64,000 bases of DNA from Alphaproteobacteria bacterium (lineage in GTDB: Bacteria > Pseudomonadota > Alphaproteobacteria > UBA6615), in contig JBDXCV010000003.1 of the NCBI GenBank assembly GCA_039980135.1, positions 1,091,458-1,155,457 of the forward strand, in the 5' to 3' direction. Made by a program: the position numbers and the translations under genes. The notes beneath the pieces were generated by a model. It was given only the letters and a program-made list of their open reading frames with translations, did not search any database and had not been told where the DNA came from. Numbering within the stretch: position 1 is the first letter of the stretch; each line of letters begins with the position of its first letter. Below, in pieces: positions 42,839 through 50,535 of this stretch.

Positions 42839-43642
42839 ATGGCACCCGCTTCCAAGCCCGAGATGCAGCACCTGACTGCCGCCGGTCGCCGCCTCGAATA
42901 TTACTGGACGGCCGCGCATGACGGCGAGGGTCCGGCGCTGATCTTTCTCCATGAAGGGCTCGGATCGGCCGGCCTTTGGCGGGATTTCCCCGCGCTGCTC
43001 ACCGAAGCAACCGGGCTGCCGGCGCTTGTCTATTCCCGCTACGGCTATGGCGGTTCCGACGTGCTGGAAGCGTCCCGCGCCGTTGACTACATGCACACCG
43101 AAGCACTGGAGGTGTTGCCGGTTGTCCGCGACGCCCTCGATCTCGATGATGTGATCCTCGTCGGCCATAGCGACGGCGCGTCCATCGCCGCCATCCACGC
43201 CGGCGCCGGTGAATGGCCGGTCCGCGGCCTGATCCTCGAGGCGCCGCATTTCTTCGTCGAGGATGCGAGTATCGCCGGGATCGAGGCCGCGAAGACCGCC
43301 TATGAGACCACCGATCTCCCGGCACGCATTGCGCGCCGCCACACGGACGGGGACAAGACGTTTTGGGGCTGGAACGATATCTGGCTCAGCCCCGCGTTTC
43401 GGGACTGGAACATCGAGGAATACCTGCCCGCGATCACCTGCCCGACGCTTGTGATCCAGGGCGTGGACGATGAATACGGCACCGAGGCGCAGCCCGCGGC
43501 CATCGGAAGACAATCCGCGGGCCCGGTCGACGCCGTGATGGTGCCCGATTGCGGCCACACCCCCCATCGCGAGGCGACCGGGGGGGTGCTGGAGGTGATG
43601 GCCGATTTCGCCGTCGAGCTGACCGATGAAGGCACCGAATGA
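42839..43642 (+). CDS. alpha/beta hydrolase linked to the Box cluster
   Basis: The 267-residue protein has LIFLHEGLGSAGLWRDFP (oxyanion HE-G), nucleophile in VGHSDGASIA, catalytic Asp in QGVDDEYG and His in VPDCGHTPHREA. This branch is commonly found beside box genes and has been proposed to act as a benzoyl-CoA thioesterase or detoxifying hydrolase. The ATG at 42839 has GAGGT nine bases upstream, and the region before it contains the palindromes, which excludes a longer start. It is divergent from boxC, which supports co-regulation. Confidence 0.85.
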   Translation: MAPASKPEMQHLTAAGRRLEYYWTAAHDGEGPALIFLHEGLGSAGLWRDFPALLTEATGLPALVYSRYGYGGSDVLEASRAVDYMHTEALEVLPVVRDALDLDDVILVGHSDGASIAAIHAGAGEWPVRGLILEAPHFFVEDASIAGIEAAKTAYETTDLPARIARRHTDGDKTFWGWNDIWLSPAFRDWNIEEYLPAITCPTLVIQGVDDEYGTEAQPAAIGRQSAGPVDAVMVPDCGHTPHREATGGVLEVMADFAVELTDEGTE

Positions 43643-43701
43643 CACCGCCTGTGGATGACCTCCTCTGTTCAGTGAAGGCCGTCGAATGATACGAATACGC
43701 C

Positions 43702-45030
43702 ATGACTGAAACTTACGATCTGATCATCAGGGGTGGCGATGTCTGGGCCACCGGCGGACTGGCCCGAACCGACGTCGGCGTGCGCGACGGGCGCATCGCC
43801 CAAGTCGGCGACCTGGGCACAGCCGATGCCGGCGAAATCGTCGATGCCGCAGGCCTGACCGTCCTGCCCGGCATGATCGACAGCCAGGTGCATTTCCGCG
43901 AGCCCGGCAACGAGCAGAAGGAAGACCTCGAATCCGGCACGCGTTCCGCAGCACTCGGTGGCATCACGGCCGTCTTCGAGATGCCCAACACCAATCCGCT
44001 CACCACCAGCGCGGAAGCGCTCGCCGACAAGATTTCCCGCGCCGCGGGCCGGTCCTGGACCGATCATGCCTTCTTCATGGGGGCGGCGGCGGACAATGCC
44101 GACGATCTGGCCGAGCTCGAGCGCGTGCCCGGCTGCTGCGGGGTGAAGATGTTCATGGGCAGCTCGACGGGGGACCTGCTGGTGCCCGACGACGAGACGG
44201 TCAGGCGGGTGCTCGCCAACGGCACCCGGCGGATGTCGGTGCATTCGGAAGACGAGTACCGGCTGAACGAACGCAAGGGTGAACGGGTCGAGGGTGACCC
44301 GTCGTCCCATCCGGTCTGGCGCGACGAGGAAACCGCGATCCGTTCGACCAGGCGCCTGCTGTCCATCGCGCGGGAGACCGGGCGCCGCGTGCATGTGCTC
44401 CACATCACGACGGCCGACGAGGTGGAGATTCTCGCGCAATACAAGGACGTGGCGACATGCGAGGTCACGCCCCAGCATCTGACCCTGGCCGCGCCCGACT
44501 GCTACGACCGGCTCGGCAGCTATGCCCAGATGAACCCGCCGATCCGCGGCGAGGCCCACCGCGCCGGGCTGTGGCGCGGGATCGAACAGGGCGTGTTCGA
44601 TGTCATCGGTTCGGATCACGCGCCCCACACGAAAGAGGAAAAGGCCCAGCCCTATCCCGCCAGTCCGTCCGGTATGCCCGGCGCGCAGACGACCGTGGCC
44701 GTGATGCTCGATCATGTGGCGAACGGGCGGCTCAGCCTCGCGCGACTGGTCGATCTCCTGTGTTCCGGCCCGCAACGCATCTTCAACATCGCCGGCAAGG
44801 GCCGCATCGCCCAGGGCTACGACGCCGATTTCACCTTGGTCGACCTGAAGGCGAAGCGCGAGATCACCGCCGACTGGCTGGCCTATAAATGTGGCTGGTC
44901 GCCCTATGAGGGCATGAACATCACCGGCTGGCCCGTGTGCACCATCATCCGCGGCAACGTGGTGATGCGCGACGGCGAACTGGCGGATGCGCCCGTGGGC
45001 GTGCCGGTGCGGTTCCTGGAGACGCTGTAG
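43702..45030 (+). CDS. dihydroorotase-like cyclic amidohydrolase (PyrC class I / PyrC2-like)
   Basis: The 442-residue amidohydrolase shows MIDSQVHFREPG, AALGGITAVFEMPNTNPLTT, VKMFMGSSTGDLLV (the Lys that is carboxylated), VHSEDEYRL, VHVLHITTADEV, EVTPQHLTL and IGSDHAPHTKEEK. The first of the two His metal ligands is Gln62 here (Q-V-H instead of H-x-H), a variant I also associate with alphaproteobacterial paralogues. It closes or opens the dihydroorotate ring in pyrimidine synthesis, or acts on a related ureide. It converges on hisI, which is divergent from a CobW gene; that set recalls zinc-limitation paralogues. Confidence 0.85.
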   Translation: MTETYDLIIRGGDVWATGGLARTDVGVRDGRIAQVGDLGTADAGEIVDAAGLTVLPGMIDSQVHFREPGNEQKEDLESGTRSAALGGITAVFEMPNTNPLTTSAEALADKISRAAGRSWTDHAFFMGAAADNADDLAELERVPGCCGVKMFMGSSTGDLLVPDDETVRRVLANGTRRMSVHSEDEYRLNERKGERVEGDPSSHPVWRDEETAIRSTRRLLSIARETGRRVHVLHITTADEVEILAQYKDVATCEVTPQHLTLAAPDCYDRLGSYAQMNPPIRGEAHRAGLWRGIEQGVFDVIGSDHAPHTKEEKAQPYPASPSGMPGAQTTVAVMLDHVANGRLSLARLVDLLCSGPQRIFNIAGKGRIAQGYDADFTLVDLKAKREITADWLAYKCGWSPYEGMNITGWPVCTIIRGNVVMRDGELADAPVGVPVRFLETL

Positions 45031-45048
45031 GCGCCTGGAACGGCGAGG

Positions 45049-45112
45049 GTGGGTCGCAGACCCGCCCCTACATTCGGTCAGCGGTTCGGTAGGGGCGGGT
45101 TTCAAACCCGTC
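45049..45112. repeat. family C palindromic repeat (GTAGGGGCGGGT type)
   Basis: The left arm GGGTCGCAGACCCGCCCCTAC (45051-45071) is complementary, apart from a few bases, to the right arm starting GTAGGGGCGGGTTTCAAACC (45089-45108), separated by 17 bases. It is unlike families A and B and lacks the GTCA/TGAC ends. This and the next two repeats fill the 330-base convergent gap between the dihydroorotase and hisI genes, where I see no gene. Confidence 0.75.
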
Positions 45113-45134
45113 CGGTCCCCATGACCTCGTCTCC

Positions 45135-45231
45135 GTCATGCCCGGACTCTAATAGATCGTCATACGCGGACTTGATCCGCGTATCTCGGCACAGACCCGG
45201 ACGAGATGCCCGGATCAAGTCCGGGCATGAC
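45135..45231. repeat. REP-like hairpin pair, family A (copy 7) with a truncated half-unit in front
   Basis: A truncated GTCATGCCCGGACT fragment (45135-45148) is followed by a full pair at 45159-45231: left stem ACGCGGA/TCCGCGT, right stem GCCCGGA/TCCGGGC, with GTCA and TGAC ends. This suggests repeated insertion or recombination at the same site. Confidence 0.85.
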
Positions 45232-45262
45232 GAATTTGGCGGTGCTCTCAAACCACCCCTCT

Positions 45263-45354
45263 CGTCACTCCCGCGAAGGCGGGAGTCCATAAACACCGAT
45301 GCATGATCGGGTTAGCGCTCGAGTGTATGGATGCCCGCCTGCGCGGGCATGACG
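45263..45354. repeat. family B palindromic repeat pair (copy 2)
   Basis: It is the same structure as the copy at 21866: CTCCCGC/GCGGGAG left hairpin, TCCATAAACACCGA spacer start, GCCCGCC...GCGGGC right hairpin, and GTCA/TGAC ends. It lies directly before the hisI stop codon. Confidence 0.85.
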
Positions 45355-45360
45355 ATGTTT

Positions 45361-45840
45361 TTAGAGCTTCGTCGGGTTCGGCGCGTCGCCATAGACCTCG
45401 ACCGGGTCGAAGACCTTTTCCGTTTCCTCGAAATTCAGCGCGACGGTTGCGTCGTCCGCGGCACCGACCGGCACCGAGCGGAAGAAGCAGGACCGGTAGC
45501 CGACATGGCAGCTCGCACCGCCCTGCACGTCGACCCGCAGCCACACCGCGTCCTGATCGTCGTCGATGCGGATCTCCTTGACCTTCTGCACCAGCCCGGA
45601 CGTCGCACCCTTGTGCCAAAGGACCTTGCGCGAGCGGGACCAGTAATGGGCCTCGCCGGTCTGAATCGTCTTGGTCAGGGCTTCCGCGTTCATGTAGCCA
45701 TGCATCAGCACCTCGCCGCTCTCGGCGTCGGTGGTCACGACCGGCAGCAGGCCGTCGGCATCGAATTTCGGGGCCAGCTCATGGCCTTCCTCGACCTGCT
45801 CGATGGTCTGGCGCGCGGCAAACATGGGACTATCTGACAT
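45361..45840 (-). CDS. hisI: phosphoribosyl-AMP cyclohydrolase HisI (variant lacking one zinc Cys)
   Basis: The 159-residue protein matches His[60 protein letters not shown] and [17 protein letters not shown]. It catalyses the third step of histidine synthesis, opening the ring of phosphoribosyl-AMP. In typical HisI the Asp-rich segment is D-C-D-x-D and its Cys is a zinc ligand shared across the dimer. Here that residue is Asp94, while Cys111 and Cys118 are kept. The gene is not with other his genes but next to CobW. ATG at 45840 fits the family; the ribosome-binding site is weak. Confidence 0.9.
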   Translation of the reverse strand: MSDSPMFAARQTIEQVEEGHELAPKFDADGLLPVVTTDAESGEVLMHGYMNAEALTKTIQTGEAHYWSRSRKVLWHKGATSGLVQKVKEIRIDDDQDAVWLRVDVQGGASCHVGYRSCFFRSVPVGAADDATVALNFEETEKVFDPVEVYGDAPNPTKL

Positions 45841-45890
45841 CGGACGGCTTTCTGTATGGGGTGCGCATTGCGGCACCCGGTTTCGCGCGT

Positions 45891-45898
45891 GTTATAAC
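45891..45898. promoter_or_regulatory. GTTATAAC palindrome, candidate core of a metalloregulator (Zur-like) site
   Basis: The eight-base perfect palindrome GTTATAAC is the only A/T-rich spot in the 108-base divergent region between hisI and the CobW gene. The GTTATA/TATAAC pattern recalls proteobacterial Zur boxes, but the symmetry does not extend further, so this is a weak candidate. Confidence 0.3.
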
Positions 45899-45948
45899 GG
45901 TTTCCGCCCGGCGAATGTCAAGCGGGCGACGAGATTTGAGAGACGAGA

Positions 45949-47094
<1,146 letters not shown>

Positions 47095-47110
47095 CCCATT
47101 AAAAATTCCC

Positions 47111-47257
47111 GTCATGCCCGAACTCCACCTGCGTCATGCCCGGACCTGATCCGGGCATCTCGTCTCTCAACCCGCCTGCGTCATGCCCGGACTTGATCCG
47201 GGCATCTCGTCTCTCAACCCCACCTGCGTCATGCCCGGACTTGATCCGGGCATCTCG
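47111..47257. repeat. tandem array of family A half-units (about 48-base period)
   Basis: A truncated unit at 47111 is followed by three nearly identical half-units starting at 47133, 47180 and 47228, each GTCATGCCCGGA...TCCGGGCATCTCG, joined by TCTCTCAACCCxxCCTGC. The direct repetition at 47-48 bases is distinct from the inverted pairs elsewhere. The last unit lies 30 bases before the GIY-YIG start codon. Confidence 0.9.
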
Positions 47258-47286
47258 GCTAAAATCTCGCCGAGGGAGAAACGGCC

Positions 47287-47574
47287 ATGCCCGGCGGCTG
47301 GGTCTACATCGTCACGAACCGGCACGGAGGTACGCTTTACGTCGGCGTAACCTCAGACATTGCGCGTCGTGCATGGGAGCATCGTGAGGGTTTTGTCGAA
47401 GGTTTCTCCAGCCGCTACCGGCTGAAGCGGCTGGTTCATGCCGAACGCTTTGACGACATGCGAGACGCAATCCAGCGTGAGAAGACAATAAAACATTGGT
47501 CTCGCGCGTGGAAAATCGACCTGATAGAGGCGGCAAATCCTGATTGGGATGATCTCTATGGCGTTTTGATCTGA
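47287..47574 (+). CDS. GIY-YIG nuclease family protein (solitary domain)
   Basis: The 95-residue single-domain protein has the GIY element as VYIVTN, the YIG element as LYVGVTSDIARRAWEHREG with the catalytic Arg in the helix, and the metal-binding Glu in the AIQREKTIKHWSR helix. The C-terminal WKIDLIEAANPDWDDLY is typical of this small UvrC-N-like, UPF0213-related group that often occurs in many copies in alphaproteobacteria. GAGGGAGA lies about eight bases upstream of the ATG. It is framed by two inverted REP-like half-units. It probably nicks DNA; the host target is unknown. Confidence 0.92.
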   Translation: MPGGWVYIVTNRHGGTLYVGVTSDIARRAWEHREGFVEGFSSRYRLKRLVHAERFDDMRDAIQREKTIKHWSRAWKIDLIEAANPDWDDLYGVLI

Positions 47575-47578
47575 GCAA

Positions 47579-47607
47579 GAGATACGCGGATCAAGTCCGC
47601 GTATGAC
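47579..47607. repeat. family A inverted half-unit downstream of the GIY-YIG gene
   Basis: It reads GAGATACGCGGA-TCAAG-TCCGCGTATGAC in the opposite orientation to the upstream copies and begins five bases after the GIY-YIG stop codon. The stem ACGCGGA/TCCGCGT is perfect. Confidence 0.9.
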
Positions 47608-47703
47608 GACTGGAGTTTAGTGCCCGCACACCTCGCCACCCAACCCGATTTGCGCGATACTGCGTGACCCATCGTTAGGCCGTTCCCACAAAGCGAGAAC
47701 CCC

Positions 47704-48483
47704 ATGTCCGACACCGTTCAGGTCGAGCGCCGCGACGACATCGCCATCGTGTCCCTGCACCGCACGGAGAAGCGCAATGCGCTGCGCCAGGAAGACTGGG
47801 TCGCCGTCGGCGACACCATCGATGCCCTGGGCGAGGACGACGATCTGCGCTGCATCGTGCTGCGCGGCGCGGGCGACGAGGCCTTCTGCGCCGGGGCGGA
47901 CATCACCAATTTCGAGGCCGAGCGGTCCGACCGCCGGAAGGTGAAGGCCTATGAAGCGGCCACCGACCGCGCGTTTCTCGGCGTGCGCAATTCGCGCCAT
48001 CCGGTCATCGCCATGATCCACGGCTTCTGCATCGGCGGCGGGTTCGAGCTGGCGCTGGCGGCGGATCTGCGCATCTCGGGCGAGTCCGGCCGCTTCGGCG
48101 TCCCGGCGAAGAATATCGGCCTCTTCCTCGGCTACCATCTGGTCGAGTATCTGGTCGAGGCCGGCGGCCGCGCCGTCGCCGCCGAGATCCTGCTCGAAGG
48201 CCGGGCGATCTCGGCCGACGAGGCGCTGGCGAAGAACCTGCTCACCCGGGTCGTGCCCGATGCCGAGCTTGAAGAAGACGTCATGAAGGCCGCGCGGCGG
48301 ATCGCCGACGGCGCGCCGCTGTCGCACCGCTATCACCGGGCCGCGCTCAAGCGGCTCGCCGATCCGCGCCCGTTGAGCCGGGCGGAGCTCGAGGCGCAGT
48401 TCGACTATGCGGACAGCGAGGATTACATGGCCGGTTACAACGCGTTCAAGGCGCGCGAGAAGCCGAAATTCCGCGGCCGCTAG
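47704..48483 (+). CDS. enoyl-CoA hydratase/isomerase (crotonase) family protein
   Basis: The 259-residue crotonase has EKRNALRQEDW, RGAGDEAFCAGADITNFEA (oxyanion hole) and IHGFCIGGGFELALAADLRI with the first catalytic Glu. The second catalytic position (usually F-G-x-P-E) reads FGVPAKNIGLFLG, so that Glu is missing. The protein may therefore be an isomerase, decarboxylase or thioesterase-like member instead of a hydratase. The MFS gene starts at the base after its stop, so they are co-transcribed. The GIY-YIG unit is directly upstream. Confidence 0.85.
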   Translation: MSDTVQVERRDDIAIVSLHRTEKRNALRQEDWVAVGDTIDALGEDDDLRCIVLRGAGDEAFCAGADITNFEAERSDRRKVKAYEAATDRAFLGVRNSRHPVIAMIHGFCIGGGFELALAADLRISGESGRFGVPAKNIGLFLGYHLVEYLVEAGGRAVAAEILLEGRAISADEALAKNLLTRVVPDAELEEDVMKAARRIADGAPLSHRYHRAALKRLADPRPLSRAELEAQFDYADSEDYMAGYNAFKAREKPKFRGR

Positions 48484-49740
48484 ATGGCGGATATTCACGC
48501 CCCGCCGGGAGACCGGCCGCCGACGATACGTCTGTTCGCGCTGATCTTCCTGCCCTTCGCGCTCGGCTACTTCTTCTCCTATCTGTACCGCACCGTGAAC
48601 GCGGTGATCGGCCCCGATCTCGCGCTGGAGATGTCGCTCTCGCCGGGCCAGCTGGGCCTGCTGACCAGCGCCTATTTCATCGCCTTCGCCTCGGCCCAGA
48701 TTCCCGTCGGCATCTTTCTGGACAGCCACGGCCCGCGCCGGGTGGTGACCGGCCTGCTGCTGGTCGCGGCCATCGGCGCGTTCCTGTTCTCCATCGGCGA
48801 GGGGCTGTGGAGTCTCCTGATCGGCCGGGCGCTGATCGGGCTCGGCGTGGCCGCCTGCCTGATGGGGGCCTTCAAGGCGATGAGCGAATGGTATCCGGGG
48901 GACAAGCTGCCCCTGATGAACGGGCTGATCGTCGCCTTCGGCGGGCTGGGCGCGATGGTCGCGACCGCGCCGACCGAAGCGCTGGTGAGCATCGTCGGCT
49001 GGCGCTACGGCTTCGTCGCGCTGGCGATCGCGACCTTTGTTGTCGCCGTGATGATCTGGTTCGTCGCACCCGAACGCGTCCGTGCGGGCGCGGGCGAGCC
49101 GATTGCGGGGCGCATTCGCGGCATGTTCTCGATCTATCGCAGCGGCGTGTTCTGGCGCGTCGCACCACTGGCGGCGCTGTCCCAGGGTGGATTCCTCGCC
49201 ATCCAGACCCTGTGGGCCGGGCCGTGGCTGCGGGACATCGCCGGACTCGATTCCCGGACCGTCAGCTTCACCCTTCTGGCGGGTGCGGCCGGGTTCGTGA
49301 TCGGCAACCTCGTGGTCGGTTTCGCCGCCGAGCGGCTCGCGCGGCGCAACATCCAGCCCCTCGTCACGGCGGCGGTGGGCATGGGCCTGTTCATCCTCGT
49401 CCAGGCGCTGGTGCTGCTCGAATGGACATCCGCACCGGCACTGCTCTGGTTCGCCTTCGGCGCCACCGGCACGGCGGGCGTGGTGGTCTTCTCGGTCCTT
49501 GCGCTTGCCTTTCCGCCGGAGCTGGCCGGGCGGGCGAGCACGGCGCAGAATTTGCTGATCTTCGCGGCGGCCTTCGCCCTGCAATGGGGCATGGGGGAGA
49601 TCATCAACCTCTGGCCGGTCGGTGCCGACGGGGCCTATTCGGTGATGGGCTACCGCGCGGCGTTCGGTATCGCGCTGGCTCTGCAGGTCGCCGCATTCGT
49701 CTGGATGCTTCTGCGCCGCCCGGGAATGGTTGCGCGATAG
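48484..49740 (+). CDS. MFS transporter
   Basis: The 418-residue protein has twelve likely membrane segments and the major-facilitator pattern: FALGYFFSYLYRTVNAVIGPDLA, GLLTSAYFIAFASAQIPVGIFLDSHGPRRVV (motif A in loop 2-3), GRALIGLGVAACLMGAFKAMSEW and LAFPPELAGRASTAQNLLIF. The YRTVNAVIGPDL start is shared by a proteobacterial subgroup of unknown substrate. It begins immediately after the crotonase gene stop, suggesting they are functionally linked. No substrate can be read. Confidence 0.9.
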   Translation: MADIHAPPGDRPPTIRLFALIFLPFALGYFFSYLYRTVNAVIGPDLALEMSLSPGQLGLLTSAYFIAFASAQIPVGIFLDSHGPRRVVTGLLLVAAIGAFLFSIGEGLWSLLIGRALIGLGVAACLMGAFKAMSEWYPGDKLPLMNGLIVAFGGLGAMVATAPTEALVSIVGWRYGFVALAIATFVVAVMIWFVAPERVRAGAGEPIAGRIRGMFSIYRSGVFWRVAPLAALSQGGFLAIQTLWAGPWLRDIAGLDSRTVSFTLLAGAAGFVIGNLVVGFAAERLARRNIQPLVTAAVGMGLFILVQALVLLEWTSAPALLWFAFGATGTAGVVVFSVLALAFPPELAGRASTAQNLLIFAAAFALQWGMGEIINLWPVGADGAYSVMGYRAAFGIALALQVAAFVWMLLRRPGMVAR

Positions 49741-49812
49741 CGCAAGAAGCGGGTGGCGCGCCGCGCCGTGACCCGACAGGCTGTCCCGGTCGGTGAATGC
49801 GGGGACTTTTGG

Positions 49813-50523
49813 ATGCCGAAACTGAACACGCGGCTTGCGGCAGTGGATGCGGACGAACTGGCGGCCGCGCTCGACGCGCAGGGCTTTGCGATCATCCCGA
49901 AATTGCTGGATGCCCGGGAATGTGTGGCCATGGCGAAGCGCTATGACGCCGATGACGGTTTCCGCAGCCGGGTGATCATGGCCCGGCATGGTTTCGGTCA
50001 GGGCGAGTACAAATACTTCGATGCGCCGTTGCCGACATTGGTGCAGGCCTTGCGCGAGGGCCTCTATCCCCCGCTCGCGGTTATCGCCAACCGCTGGAAC
50101 GCTCTGCTGGGCACGGACGAATATTTCCCGGCCGATCACGCCGCCTATCTCGACCTTTGTCATGCGGTGGGGCAGACAAAGCCCACGCCGTTGTTGCTGC
50201 GCTACGGGCCGGGGGATCACAACCGGCTGCATCAGGATCTGTATGGCGACGCGGTCTTCCCGCTGCAGGCGACGATTCTGCTGTCCGATCCGGCGCGCGA
50301 CTTTACCGGCGGCGAGCTCGCCCTGACAGAGCAGCGCCCGCGCCAGCAGTCACGGGTCGAGGTGGTCCCGCTTGCGCGCGGCGATGCCGTGATCTTTCCG
50401 GTACGCTACCGGCCGGTAGAGGGCGCGCGGGGATTCTATCGGGCGAACATGCGCCACGGGGTGAGCCGGTTGCACACGGGCACGCGCACAACGTTGGGCG
50501 TCATTTTTCACGATGCGCAGTAG
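49813..50523 (+). CDS. 2OG-Fe(II) oxygenase (PF09859-like, COG3826)
   Basis: The 236-residue protein has the H-x-D facial pair in NRLHQDLYGDAVFPLQATILLS and the distal His followed by the 2-oxoglutarate-binding Arg in MRHGVSRLHTGTRTTLGVIFHDA. LLLRYGPGDHN and DFTGGELALTEQRPR mark a group annotated as oxygenase acting on damaged DNA by comparison with AlkB. I prefer the ATG at 49813 with GGGGA upstream; a GTG at 49753 would add 20 basic residues unlike the family. It may be in the MFS transcript. Convergent with the sterol-desaturase gene. Substrate is unproven. Confidence 0.85.
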   Translation: MPKLNTRLAAVDADELAAALDAQGFAIIPKLLDARECVAMAKRYDADDGFRSRVIMARHGFGQGEYKYFDAPLPTLVQALREGLYPPLAVIANRWNALLGTDEYFPADHAAYLDLCHAVGQTKPTPLLLRYGPGDHNRLHQDLYGDAVFPLQATILLSDPARDFTGGELALTEQRPRQQSRVEVVPLARGDAVIFPVRYRPVEGARGFYRANMRHGVSRLHTGTRTTLGVIFHDAQ

Positions 50524-50535
50524 ATACCGGTGGGC

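Larger units (their letters stand above)
47228..47607 (+). mobile_element. candidate REP-flanked GIY-YIG element
   Basis: The unit is a family A half-hairpin (47228-47257), the GIY-YIG gene (47287-47574), and an inverted family A half-hairpin (47579-47607). The order and orientation of the two half-units are the same as in the gene-less pairs elsewhere in the window, with the gene occupying the position of the 10-20 base inner spacer. This suggests an autonomous form of the repeat, with the other pairs as internal-deletion derivatives. Mobility is inference. Confidence 0.5.

Noticed and set aside
47111-47257. Regular 48-base repetition resembling a short CRISPR array
   Set aside because: The repeated unit itself is a hairpin found scattered through the window, the intervening bases are also repeated and not unique, and there are no cas genes.
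47617-50232. Very long reading frame (871 codons) on the minus strand opposite the crotonase, MFS and 2OG-oxygenase genes
   Set aside because: It is antisense to three well-recognised genes, is rich in Arg, Gly, Asp and His as expected of GC-rich shadow frames, and has no domain.
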